Shown here one piece after another: positions 1 through 10,530 of a stretch of 64,000 nucleotides of DNA; within the stretch, counting starts at the first letter, position 1, and the number at the start of each line of letters is the position of its first letter. The DNA lies in NCBI GenBank assembly GCA_014281115.1, contig JACONQ010000017.1, forward strand, positions 1 through 64,000, written 5' to 3'. Under the pieces are notes generated by a model, which saw only the letters and a list, made by a program, of their open reading frames with translations, did not search any database and was not told where the DNA came from. Origin of the DNA: Laburnicola sp. R22_1. Taxonomy: Eukaryota > Ascomycota > Dothideomycetes > Pleosporales > Didymosphaeriaceae. A program made the position numbers and the translations under genes.

Positions 1-41
1 TGCTAAGGTTAAAAGGATTCATTCCCACGGTAACACCAGCA
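1..41. other. Non-telomeric bases outside the telomere array
   Basis: These 41 bases lie on the distal side of the telomeric repeats and do not contain the hexamer. A true chromosome end would be expected to finish in repeats, so this is either leftover read or adapter sequence, a chimeric read end, or a sign that the array is interstitial. Nothing coding is seen here. Confidence 0.7.
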
Positions 42-235
42 CCTAACCCTAACCCTAACCCTAACCCTAACCCTAACCCTAACCCTAACCCTAACCCTAA
101 CCCTAACCCTAACCCTAACCCTAACCCTAACCCTAACCCTAACCCTAACCCTAACCCTAACCCTAACCCTAACCCTAACCCTAACCCTAACCCTAACCCT
201 AACCCTTAACCCTAACCCTAACCCTAACCCTAACC
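42..235. repeat. Telomeric repeat array (CCCTAA)n
   Basis: About 32 units of CCCTAA run C-rich on the + strand, the orientation expected for a left chromosome end. One variant unit with an extra T (CCCTTAA, about 203-209) interrupts the array. Open frames through it, such as the Arg-Val repeat on the minus strand, are artefacts of the repeat and not genes. Confidence 0.97.
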
Positions 236-379
236 GAATAGAACACAATACAATTATTATTATTTATTAAGACGCTACATCGCATTTAACTATTAAATCT
301 AATAGATATATAGAGTAGTGTGTAAGAGGCGCCTATATTATATTTACATACTAATTAGAAGCCGTATTTAATTTGTCTA

Positions 380-1045
380 TTACCGCTTAGACTATATTAC
401 CTTTATATAAAGATATTAAGATATTAAATATATAAATCTAATAGTATATTAATAATAGTAAGTGTTGTCTTGCCTTTATACTATTAGATCTCTATTATAC
501 AAAGCTATTTATCTTCACTAATAGCTTATTTGCTAATAATAAGAACCTAAGCTTATAGCTAAGATTTCTAATCGCTCTAGATAATAAGTATTATATAGGT
601 AATAGCAATAATTTTAATATTCTAGTAAATATTATATATTAGAATTTAACTAAGTATAAGAAAGTAATAAGAGGTGTTCTTGCTAGCAAGCTATATAGTA
701 TAGTAGAAGGCTTTAATAATACTATTACTATTAGTATAATCTTCTAGAAGATTGTATGCACGCTTAGTCTACTACAAATTCCTATAGTTTTATATATAGA
801 TTTAAAGTCTCTTTATAACTACCTTATATAACTAGGAACTATAAATAAGAAGCGCCTTATAATTAATATTATATTACTCTATAAATTATACGAGCACTGC
901 AAGATCTCTAAAATTAGATAGATTAATAGAAAGGATAACTCTACTAATATCTATATAAAGAAGGCCCTAAACTAGGCTCTAGGGTTCTTAATCTTTAGTA
1001 ACACCTTAATAATTACTATTAAAGTATTAGTAAATTGCCTTAAGC
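380..1045 (+). mobile_element. Ty1/Copia RT-RNase H remnant (RIP-degraded)
   Basis: The + strand can be read, through several stops, as the C-terminal reverse transcriptase/RNase H end of a Copia polyprotein. The order is SLFANNKNLS, then KYKKVIRGVLASKLY, then a VLYIDLKSLY block (the RNase H Asp-x-Lys-Ser-Leu-Tyr signature), then RLIINI and a KIRxINRKDN block. These are typical of fungal Copia elements. Stops lie where Gln or Trp is expected. The element is a fragment; no integrase or paired LTRs were found. It sits directly inside the telomere, where such elements commonly accumulate. Confidence 0.8.
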
Positions 1046-2737
1046 CCACCTATATAAGCTGTTTCTAGTCTTTATATAGGACTATTTCCTTATTCTTTAC
1101 TTATTCTTTTGCGTAATATATTTCTTTCTTTCTTTTTGCATGCATATATTACTTAAAAAAATATTTTCTATTTACTATTTGTATAGAAAAAGAAGAGACA
1201 CAATATATATTTATTTAAAAAAGAGGCTTTTTAATTTTAGTATTAATAGATAATATCTAGCATTGTCTACCCTATTACCTTAGCCCTATTCTATGCAATA
1301 ATTATATCTAGCACTATAACTTTACTATATATAAAAACTATATAATCTTATCTAAAAGCCCGCTAGTGTGCGGTACTTAGTAAAGAGCCTAGGCCTAATT
1401 ATACTACTATAGTAGTAGGTGTATAAAGTGCCCCTAAGGTAACTACGCAACTAGACTAATAGTGTATAGAAATATTCTGTACACTAAATAACCTTAGTAG
1501 CCTATAGATGTAGGTCTATACTAGCTAGAAGAATAATATTAATATTATGCAAAGGCATATGCGCAATATTAAGTTTCTAGGCCTATTTTATAGTTAGTAT
1601 CTATATAAAAGTAAACCTATAAGGAATAGGAGAACTTATATTAATAGAGATATTCTAAAAGAATATATAGTTTATATAAGAACTAGTAGAGAAGGTAATA
1701 TATTTTTTTTTATTTAGAAGATTACGCACAATAAGATTAAAGCTAGGAAAGCTAACTTAGTTACTAGCTAGTATAAGTGCTATTATCTATAGTAAGTTAG
1801 TACTATATAAAGATAAGATATTATATAATAAAGGGCATAGCTTAGCACTGTACAAAATAGAGAATTAGCTTAACAAAAAAAAAGAAAAAAAGAGCTAGGA
1901 AGGAGAGACATATATAGAGAGATATTAAAAGTAGAGAATAAAAGAGAAAAGAATAAAGAAAGAAAAGTCTATTTTATATGTCTCTTCCTTCTATTTAGAG
2001 TCTTAATTTCTACCTCTTACTAGCGTTTATCTTTTCCTTATCTAATATTATATAATTGCCTAATATTAGTGCCTAAATAGATAAGATAAATAGGTCTACC
2101 TATTATATAAGAAATAAACTAAGTAAAAAAACTCTATATAAATAATATATTATTGCTATAATCTTATTATTAACTGCGTAATCTTACCCTTAACTGCTAT
2201 TAGCTAGACTACTACTCTGCTACTAATAAGCCTAATTACGCCTTTAATAAATAGTAGCAAAGTATAATAAATAGTTACTTAATAGAATCTTTCTATTAAC
2301 TAGAGTAAACTAGCTAGAGTAGAAGATGTATAGATAGGAGAATAATAAATAAATAGAATTAATATTAGTAAGTAGATAGTTTGTATAAAGAAAGGAGAAC
2401 TACTAATAGTAACTTTAAAAATAAAAAGTTGCTAGTGTTTATATACTATTTAGGCAAGGGCACCTAAGAGTGTTAAGGTTTTAATATTACTATATAATAG
2501 CATTATATAGGGATTATATAATGCTTATGCGTAATAGCCTATATGCTATAGAATCTTCTTCTTTCTATTTATATCCTCTCTAAAGATAAGTAATTAATAC
2601 TAAGTTAGTTTTATTATGTTATTTTCTTTCTTTATATAATTATTCTATATACTCTCTACACTTACTACTATAGAGTATTAAATATTAATATCTATATAGC
2701 TAGCTATAGAGCCCATTTAACAATATATATATTATTA

Positions 2738-2836
2738 AATTAATTACCTAGAGATAAAATAATAAAGGCTTTTATCTTAAATAATATAATAAAAAAGCAA
2801 AGCCCCATACTTCGTAATTAAAAAGAGCGTAAAAAT
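2738..2836 (-). repeat. Dispersed 95-bp repeat, copy 1
   Basis: Carries the family core in reverse orientation: a Pu-rich AATAAAGGCTTTTATCTTAAA block, then an AAAGCCCC block, then GTAATTAAAAAGAGCGTAAAA. It belongs to the ten-copy family discussed in the findings. Confidence 0.8.
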
Positions 2837-2930
2837 ATAATTATAAAAAAATCCATATTTGAACTACTATCTTAATCTACTTTAACCTTAAACTAAAAAA
2901 AAGGTTAAATAAGATATTTAGTAAGCTAAT

Positions 2931-3028
2931 ATATACTTTTCTTATTTACTAAGTAAAAGACTCTATTATTTATTATATTATTTAAAATAAAAGTTTTAAT
3001 TAGTTTACTTTTAGATAGTTAATTTAAC
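2931..3028 (+). repeat. Dispersed 95-bp repeat, copy 2 (diverged)
   Basis: Forward copy, strongly degraded. TTACTAAGTA, TTATATTATTTAAAATAAAAG and TTAGATAGTTAATTTAA can be aligned to the family core. Confidence 0.65.
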
Positions 3029-3048
3029 ACTATATATACTATTTATAC

Positions 3049-3150
3049 CTTTTTATACTCTTTTTAATTACTAAGTAGGGGCTCTACTTTTTTATTATAT
3101 TATTTAAGATAAAAGCCTTTATTATTCTACCCCTAGGTAGTTAATTTAAT
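3049..3150 (+). repeat. Dispersed 95-bp repeat, copy 3
   Basis: Forward copy. It shows CTTTTTAATTACTAAGTAGG, GATAAAAGCCTTTATTATTC and CCCCTAGGTAGTTAATTTAA in family order. It lies close behind copy 2 in the same orientation. Confidence 0.8.
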
Positions 3151-3507
3151 AACACATACTATTTATACTAAAAGTAGTATAATATTAGAATTAAAAAAAT
3201 ATATTCTATAAGGTAGTGTTAATAATAATTCTACTACTCGCTCTTTATAAACAAGTACTAAAATTAAAATTATTTAGGTAAATTATAAAGTAGAGTGTAT
3301 ATTGTGGAATTAATGGAAGTATTTTAGAAGCGTGATGTGCTGTCTAATTGCTAGAAAGGGCCAGTATAACTGCTAATTATTCCCAAAGTCTAATCTCTAG
3401 TCTTCCTAGTCCATCGCAAATTTTCCAATAAACGCGACGAGCTGATTTCTAGGGTCTAGCTAAGCTGAGATTAGGTATCCGTATTTGAACTATGTGAAAA
3501 AAGACTC

Positions 3508-3612
3508 CGCGCACTCTTAGTACACGGTATAACGTTGTTATAGAAAGCTGTAGGGGTGCTAGAAAAATGCTTTAAAATAAAGTAAAGCAATAAGACTAGT
3601 TTGGCGACTCCC
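3508..3612 (+). repeat. Repeat shared with 10,251-10,360
   Basis: The block CGCGCACTCTTAGTACAC followed by TAAAGTAAAGCAATAAGACT and AGTTTGGCGACT recurs in degraded form at 10,251-10,360. The copy here keeps more C and G, so it is the less mutated one. It could be a piece of an LTR or untranslated element sequence. The family is not recognised. Confidence 0.55.
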
Positions 3613-3690
3613 GTATTTGAACACGTGCTAGAAGCTGTCTAAAAGCCTATGAGAGATCGCAGTCGGCATGGGTGTCCCATCTGCGGCGGT

Positions 3691-4530
3691 TCACATCGCA
3701 GCCCAGGTATGGTAGTCATGCACTGCCAGTCCCCCAAACCAAGTCTCATGATCATTCCGTCTCCTCAGCCCATGGCCACTTTCGAGGCATCCCATGTCCG
3801 AATGAAGCTTCCGCGTGCCCATACCGTGGTAGCTGATGTGGCTGCCCTCCTCACTGGGTACGGTCTCGACCGCAAGATAGATATTTGCCCTGTTCTTCCG
3901 ACATTCCCACCCCGAAAGCAGCGGCTCGCTCGCGATGTCCGTCAGACCCTGCGGGCTATTCCTATAGGTCATGAATACGGCTCCATCCAGAATACTCATC
4001 ATCACCAGGTCGAGTCGCTCCCCGTTTTCTGGATACTGCAGCGTATGAAGCCAGAACGGAAGATCAGCTGTAACCGGTAGCGGCTGCTGCTGAGCATCCG
4101 CCCAGCTTTTGAGGGTTTGAACGCAACCGATCCACTGCCTGATGATTTCAGGTTGGCCAGGACCACGCCACTCGTCCAACTGCCACGGTTCAATATCGAG
4201 ATGCAGTCCTTGCATCAACAGTCGCACATCGCGGGCATATTCGCGCTGGTAGTCCTCGACCCAGCGAAGACGGAGCTGCAGGCTTTCATGGGTCTGCGGG
4301 TCGTGAATCCATGCGTGATCGCCCATCAGAGCCTCGACTGCGATACTACCAGCACATTTGGCGATGAAGTTGGCCAGGTCCTGATGCGGGATATCCGGAT
4401 TAATGTGGACGTAGACACAGTTGATACCGTTTCGCTGCGCAAAGGTGATGAATTGGTCGATCTGCCCGGCATTGCAGATGACTTCTGCGGTCTTCCATAT
4501 CCAGGTCGATCGATTTTGGTGTTGAGGCAT
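3691..4530 (-). CDS. TIM-barrel, glycosidase-like hypothetical protein
   Basis: An uninterrupted 279-aa frame in normal-GC DNA, inside an otherwise RIP-wrecked zone. I chose the ATG at 4530, ahead of PQHQNRSTWIW, because the frame is open further upstream only without another ATG. The order of hydrophobic strands suggests a (beta/alpha)8 barrel: VYVHINPDIP, AVEALMGDHAWI, LHLDIEPWQLDEW (mid-protein Asp and Glu), LPVTADLPFWL, LDLVMMSILDGAVFMTY, IYLAVETV (a candidate second acidic residue) and GLAVHDYHTW at the end. No signal peptide is seen. I do not recognise the exact family, so a glycoside-hydrolase fold is inference from motif order. An upstream exon is possible because open sequence continues to about 4.8 kb. 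Confidence 0.6.
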   Translation of the reverse strand: MPQHQNRSTWIWKTAEVICNAGQIDQFITFAQRNGINCVYVHINPDIPHQDLANFIAKCAGSIAVEALMGDHAWIHDPQTHESLQLRLRWVEDYQREYARDVRLLMQGLHLDIEPWQLDEWRGPGQPEIIRQWIGCVQTLKSWADAQQQPLPVTADLPFWLHTLQYPENGERLDLVMMSILDGAVFMTYRNSPQGLTDIASEPLLSGWECRKNRANIYLAVETVPSEEGSHISYHGMGTRKLHSDMGCLESGHGLRRRNDHETWFGGLAVHDYHTWAAM

Positions 4531-4613
4531 GTCGGAAAAGCTTACACGGAATTTCCTGCACGACGATGGAATAAGAGGTTCTTGCAAATTCGAAGGTCGC
4601 TAGCACCGTTCTA

Positions 4614-4800
4614 GGTTGCCGGTGCGCCGTAGCACGACCGCAACCGCACCTGGCCGGCTCCATGGTAGCACGAATGCATGGCCAGTGAGCTCTTCCATCT
4701 GCCTGGCGATCCGTAGTCGTAAACACTCATGGCGATGGACGATATCCGTGTTGTCCTGATCGAGACATCGTGTTCTGTGGATGACGTCTGTTGGAAGAAT
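4614..4800 (-). pseudogene. C-terminal fragment of an unknown gene
   Basis: About 55 open codons end at a TAG near 4614. They read through a well-behaved stretch (LRIARQMEELTGHAFVLPW, then SRPGAVAVVLRRTGNLE) that looks like real protein and not a shadow frame. No start is seen: the sequence turns AT-rich just beyond 4820. It may be the severed end of a gene, or a frameshifted 5' part of the neighbouring barrel protein on the same strand. The family is unknown. Confidence 0.35.
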
Positions 4801-4866
4801 GCGTCTGTGCCATATCTCATTAATTAGACGCCCTACAAAAAAAATCGCTACTAGTAGTTTTACGCT

Positions 4867-4906
4867 AAAAACTCCTAGAAACTCCTAGAAACTCCTAGAA
4901 ACTTCT
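4867..4906 (+). repeat. 10-bp tandem repeat at the edge of the AT-rich block
   Basis: About four tandem units of AAACTCCTAG (the last one diverged) lie exactly where the GC-normal island gives way to AT-rich DNA. Related units in opposite orientation lie at the other end of the block (20,789-20,819). Confidence 0.8.
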
Positions 4907-4983
4907 AAACTAATAAAACGCTAGCACTAAAGTATAGCTAGTAAGAGGTTAGTTATATAATTATTTTTATAGTATGTGTTTAC

Positions 4984-5200
4984 CTTTTTTACGCTCTTTT
5001 TAATTACTAAGCAGGGGGCTCTGCTTTTTTTGTCATATTATTTAAGATAAAAGCCTTTGTCGTTCTACCCCTAGATAGTTAATTTAACAACACATAGTAT
5101 ATGTTATTAATTAACTACCTAGAAGTAGAATAATAAAGGCTTTTATTTTAAAAAAAAAGTAGAGCACCTTACTTAGTAATTAAAAAGAGTGTAAAAATTA
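4984..5200. repeat. Dispersed 95-bp repeat, copies 4 and 5, arranged as a hairpin
   Basis: A forward copy (4984-5090) meets a reverse copy (5100-5200), giving a palindromic element of about 215 bp. The outer ends read TTTTTTACGCTCTTTTTAAT and ATTAAAAAGAGTGTAAAAAT. The centre is TAGTATATGTTATTAATTAA. This foldback form resembles a MITE, but no target duplication was resolved. Confidence 0.75.
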
Positions 5201-5329
5201 AATATAAAATTTTTATAGTATTAGTTTATATTTATCTTTCTCTTAGTTATATTTTATTTTTATTTTTATACTCTATTAGTATTTTTATTTTTAAAAATAT
5301 ATTTTTAGTTAGTATTAATATATATAGCG

Positions 5330-5430
5330 TTAATTTATCTACTTAAGGATAGAATAATAAAGACTTTTATTTTAAATAATATAATAAAAAAGTAAAGTCT
5401 TCTACTTAGTAATTAAAAAGAGTATAAAAA
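5330..5430 (-). repeat. Dispersed 95-bp repeat, copy 6
   Basis: Reverse copy with AGAATAATAAAGACTTTTAT, ATAATATAATAAAAAAGTAA and TTAGTAATTAAAAAGAGTAT in family order. Confidence 0.75.
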
Positions 5431-5577
5431 GGAGAATTATAAAATTATAGTATTAATATATAACTAGTATAAGCCCTCTCTTGTAGAGTTAATATATAAT
5501 ATTATATAATTCTAGGCTAGCTATTTAACTAACTACTATATTACATAATTAATAGTTTCTTTAATAATATTTTTACT

Positions 5578-5609
5578 ATAATAATAATAATAATAATAAT
5601 AATAGTAAC
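5578..5609. repeat. (TAA)n microsatellite
   Basis: About ten consecutive ATA/TAA trinucleotides within AT-rich DNA. Confidence 0.85.
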
Positions 5610-6699
5610 TAACTTAATTATTTTAATAACTTTCTTCTATAGTAGATCTTCTTTTATAACTAGTAATTAGGCTATATACTACTTTCTAGAACCTTATTAC
5701 TATTATCTATCTCTCTTATACTCTTAATACTACTTCTTACTCTTACTCTTACCCTTATTACTTATAGTCTCTCGCCTTAATAGCACTCTAAATAATTGTT
5801 ACTACCTTAATAAGCTTCTTATACTACTATTATATCTTTTGCTTTATATATATTTTAAAAAAATATTTTCTTTTTTACTTTATTTATAATTTTTATTTTA
5901 AAGCTTATATAATATAGCCTTAGTATTATGGTATTATAATATTATAAAGGCTATATTTTCTTTACTAATATTTAAATATTAAAAAAAGTATTTTATACTT
6001 TTAAATTTAAAGGCATAAAATATAGTACAGTAGTCTTAAGGTATTACTAGAGGGGTATAGATACTTAAAAATAAGATTTAAAAGTCCCTTTAATAATTCT
6101 TTTAGTTTTATAAAATTAATAAATTTTTAAGAATTATCTTTAACTTTATTTAGCTAGTTATCTATATCGTAGCTAAATTTAATAATAGCTATATTATTAT
6201 AAATTATAATATAATCTATTAGTAAGCTGCATACACTACTAAACTGCGCATTCTACTAAAACTTATGCGTCTTTTAATAAGTAACTAAAAAATAAATAAA
6301 TTAAACCTATATAAATATATATATAAAATATTCCTAATTACTTTTATATTAAGTCCTCTTATAGCCTTACACATAGCACTTTAAGTACGTTAGTAGTGCT
6401 TACTAATAGCTCTAAGATACCTAGCACTAGATATCTACCTGCGCCCTTATTTCTACCTCTATAGCTAGCCTCTAACCTTTCTAGCCTATAAGAGTTTCTT
6501 TTGTAGCAATAGTTGGCCTAATATAGCTTAGTATTCTCTTTAGCAAAAATTATTATAGAGTGTATTACTATTTAATATTCTTTTATAAGCTAAGCTAGAG
6601 TCTAATATATAGGGCTCTGTAATTAATAACTAAGAAAGTTATATAGTAGCTAGGCCTACTACTGTAGCTAAGCAACTATATAGGGCATCTTAGAAGTCT

Positions 6700-7850
6700 A
6701 GCGCCTCTTATTATTAGCTTCTTACCTTAGGGGAGACGGCGTTTAGACTATAGTAAGTAATAATAGAACGCGCTTAAGATAGTGTAGAATAAGGCCTACT
6801 ACTTAAAAGCTACTCTTAATTAACTACTCTAAGAAGACTAAAGCCCTAGTATATATATAGATATTAAGAAATTTCTACTTATTAATATAAAAGATATAAT
6901 TGCGTGTAAGCTTAGATACCTTATATTTATACGCAGCTTTAAGCGACGCGTAGTAGGTAATATCTAGTAGCTATAGTAAATATAAGCTATACGCTAGTAT
7001 ATAAAAACTAATAATCTTATTCTCTATATAGAACTAATTAAACTTAGGCGTTATATAGCTGCTATAGCTGTTTAGAATAAGTAGGCAATAGGCTCTAGCT
7101 AAGCGTAACGCGGTCTAATAGTTAAAGTGCTTAAGCTATTCTAGGCTAAGCTTATTAGTTATCTAGCTATTATTGCTTACTGCAAGCCTCTAGTTATCTA
7201 GAATAAGCTAATACTAGCTAGCTTAGTGTAGCTTTCTAGATAGTATAATAAATAGCGAGAGCACCTAGCCTAACGCGCTAATATATTTAATTGCTATAAC
7301 TTAGTTGCAATTACTAGGGTGTATAGCAATTACTTGCCTAACTCTATTAGAGTTTATAACAATCTTAGATATGCTAACAACCTCTATTATAAATCCTATC
7401 TTATTAAAATTGTATATATCCTTATCTATTATACTATACTTCTAACGCGTATTCTTAATAAGTTTAAACTAGGCTTTAAACTTAACTAGATTCTAATAGA
7501 GAGTACGCTAAGTATGCAGCTTCCTATTCTACTTAGTTATAAGCTTTGCCTAGCTATTAATAAAGCGTAATACCTAGTTCTTGCTAATAGGCTATGGAGG
7601 CAGGATCTAACCTTAAGCTTAAAGTAGGACGTCTGCTATTTAGCGCATATTAATAATATAGGGTGGAAAGCCTTATTTATTAAGGTCTAGGATTTAGAAA
7701 ACAAGAGACTGCTCTTTAAGAGGCGATAGCTTGCGTTTATTAGATATTATCTTAATTCTAGCTTAGACACTATAGAGACGCAACTAGAGAGTTAATTTAG
7801 AAACATTATAGGCTACTACTATAGCGCAAATTAACTAATAAGGATAAGAC
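6700..7850 (-). mobile_element. Fot1/pogo-type transposon remnant P1 (RIP-degraded)
   Basis: The minus strand reads, through many stops, as a pogo-family DDE transposase. It shows an EDIYNFNKIGFII block (first catalytic Asp region), then ISALGxVLSLFIIL, then LLILNSYSSY (second catalytic region, with Asn where Asp is expected), then an LYLLxLLDI block with LKAAYKYKV near the C-terminus. Asp-to-Asn and stops at Gln/Trp positions fit RIP. The ends were not located. Three better-defined relatives lie at 8.05-9.91, 10.53-12.20 (plus its displaced 3' end) and 14.23-16.09 kb. Confidence 0.75.
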
Positions 7851-8052
7851 TTAATTAAGATAAGGGCAAGACTAAGTCTGCCTTTTTTTAATAGCAATTA
7901 AGCTTATTATTATTAAGCTATAGTTAAAAAGGTGAACGCGTTATATTGCGTTTTAGTAGAGTGTGTAGCTTAGTAGTATACGCAGCTTACTATTAAAGTT
8001 AAAGTTAGATATAATATTAAGTTAAAACTAAAAAGTTATTATAATACTAATA

Positions 8053-9910
8053 TGGTTCACTAGCGAGTAACCCACACTAGTGAGCGCGCCACCTTTGCCA
8101 AGACTCCACCAAACCATTTTATTTATTATTAGACTGCGTCGCAACACTACTTAAAAATATATACTAAGTTAATGTATCTTATTTAGATTCTTCCTCTTTA
8201 ACTCCCTAGTAGATTTGCGTATTATGTCTAGGTTGTCTACAGATGCCATAACGCTATTAAGTTAATAGCTCTATTGTAGCGCGACTAGTACCTAACAACT
8301 ATTTACCCTTCTTCTATCTATTAGCATTCTTAGGAGTGGCTAGCTAAGATCCCTCTGCTACTATAAGTAATCTCTAATGCTGGATATACCTCCTTTTACG
8401 CGATTTTCGCCTTGTAGTCTTCTTAATTATCTTGCGAAGGCCTATAATTTTATCTAACACTAGTACCTAACTATACATTGCACTTAGAACGTCTTTTTTA
8501 AGCTTCTTAAGTACCTGCATAGTTAAAGTTAGTAATAAATTAAAGTAATCTCTAATTCTCTTGCAAACTAGTGTTAATTGCGCCTTAAATTCGCGTAGGT
8601 TACTTAGTGTTTTAGACTTCTAGGTGGTAGGCTCTTTAATGGGCAGACTAGGTGTACAGATGCAGATATTAAGGTACTGCAACACCTTCTCTAGATTTAA
8701 TAGGACTAGCCCAGCACCGCAAAAACTACCCTTAATTGTCTCTATAGAGAAAACCTTCAAAAACGCAGTTTTAAAGGCTAGGAGCAACTCGATCTTTGTA
8801 ATATAGATTATTAGCTAACGCGCCAAGCCTAAGATTTTAGCACTATATGCCTTCTTTAGCAAAGAGAAATAGCCTATATCTAACAGCTATAGTAGGTGTA
8901 ATAAATATAGCGGCATATAGAGAGTAATAATCTTATATTCCTTATAGTAATCCTAGAACTTAATTAAGTTATAGCTCTTATAGCTGTTAATAACTAGCAG
9001 CTAATAGGTTTCTTTAGCGCGTCCCTTTATATGCGCGTTAAAGTATTTTAATTACGCGATACTAAGCTTATTGTTTGTCTAGCCATTCTCGCTAATAGCA
9101 ATTACCCAATCGCTAGGAATTAACGCGTCTTCGTACTAGGTAGAGATATAACGCTTACCAGCGTAGATAATAAAGGGAGGAATTGCCTATCTAGTAGCGC
9201 AGATACCCTAGATTACCGTAATCCACTAGCAGTCGCCTAGCTATATTAATTTGAGTTTCGCACGCCTCTCTAATGCTATAACCACAAGCTAAGACCCTAT
9301 AACCCCTATTAGTAAGTCTGATTTATTAAAGTTATAGGTGTCCTTATCCATAATACTGTACTTAACTTTAATGCCCTCTATAAGCTTAAACCACGCGTTT
9401 ATAACCTTAGAATCTTTCTATTATGCCCTCTAGTTATTATATAACTAAGACTAACGCGTTTTAACTTTACGTCTGCGCTTAATAAACCTATCTGTCTAGT
9501 TAATACTAATAGGTAACTTTCCTCTCTATAAACGTAGTAAATCAACCATTATGCGAATTATAAGCTTTATAGGAGGGAATTCACGCGTGTCTAGCTTAAT
9601 TATACAATTAACAAGCGCCTACTCCTTAAGAAGAGTAAAATTCTTTAATTTAGATAGGTTATCGCGTCGTGCAGTTATTCTATTACGTCTTTAATTAAGC
9701 ATTCTGCGATTAACGTTATATAGCCCTACTGCTGCTCGCTCTATAAGATTTAGATCTTATTTAATAGCTCTAATAGCAATAAGTAACCAAGCTTTATTAG
9801 ATGGCTTAAAAGACATAGTAGGTGGTTATATTATAATAGTATTATTAGTAATAATAGAGTCTTAGCAAAGGTGGTGCGCTTACTAGTGTGGGTCACTCGC
9901 TAGTAAACTA
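8053..9910 (-). mobile_element. Fot1/pogo-type transposon P2 with terminal inverted repeats
   Basis: This 1,858-bp element is bounded by TA at 8051-8052 and 9911-9912. Its inverted ends match over about 50 bp with a few C/T differences, both starting T(G/A)GTT(C/T)ACTAGCGAG. The minus strand encodes a degraded transposase: MSFKPSNKAWLLIAIRAIK near the start, a DKDTYNFNKSDLLIGV block (first catalytic Asp region), IPPFIIYAGKRYIS, and SDWVIAISENG. Stops replace Gln and Trp throughout. It cannot be functional as it stands. It belongs to the same superfamily as P1, P3 and P4 but has different terminal repeats from P3 and P4. Confidence 0.88.
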
Positions 9911-10250
9911 TATTAAATATAATAGATAAAAAGCTAAGTTTATAAAATAGTAGTAGTAGTTATATATTAAAGATAAAGATTTAGTATACTAGATATTACT
10001 AATATTATAAAAATAAGTAAACTTTATACGCTATATATATAGTAAACTATAGTTACACTATAGCTACTAGATTATTAGCATAATAACTAAACTATAGTTA
10101 TGTATTTTATTACCTATACTTCTTCTATAGTTATAACTTTATAGTCTACTATAGCTTTTAATAATTTACTAGTTAAGAAATAATATATAATTTAATTATA
10201 CTAAAGAGTAAACTATTTATTAATTATTAATAATAATACTATAATTAAGA

Positions 10251-10360
10251 AGACTTCGCGCACTCTTAGTACACAGTATAATACTATAAGGAAAAGTAGT
10301 AGGTGTGCTAAAGAACGTAGTAAATTAAGTAAAGTAATAAGACTAGTTTAGTGGCTATTT
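10251..10360 (+). repeat. Second copy of the 3,508-3,612 repeat
   Basis: Degraded copy with CGCGCACTCTTAGTACAC, then AAGTAATAAGACTAGTTT. C and G of the other copy are mostly replaced by T and A here. Confidence 0.55.
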
Positions 10361-10530
10361 AGGGACTATATATAAGTATATGCAAATTAGCCCCTTATAG
10401 AGTTAATTATAAGCTATACTATAGTACTAAAGTTAATAATAATAATATAACACGCGATTATCTACGCAGTACCTTATAAAAATTCGCAAATAGAGATTAT
10501 CTTTTTCTATCTATTCTTACATATATAATA

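Larger units (their letters stand above)
236..3640. other. AT-rich RIP-mutated subtelomeric DNA
   Basis: Extremely TA-rich sequence with no intact gene. It contains a Copia remnant near the telomere and three copies of the dispersed 95-bp repeat (listed separately). Stops appear at Gln/Trp positions of recognisable transposon frames, consistent with RIP-type C-to-T change. The rest (about 1050-2730 and 3160-3500) shows no recognisable feature. Confidence 0.8.
5201..6699. other. AT-rich DNA without recognisable genes
   Basis: Contains repeat copy 6 and a TAA microsatellite. The rest is TA-rich with stops in all frames. Short blocks near 6.1-6.6 kb look element-derived but could not be assigned. 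Confidence 0.6.

Noticed and set aside
9..248. Arg-Val repeat protein on the minus strand
   Set aside because: It is simply the translation of the telomeric hexamer.
6700..7850. Long + strand quasi-frame of an unknown element
   Set aside because: The + strand reading had no family motifs, whereas the minus strand gave a clear pogo transposase.
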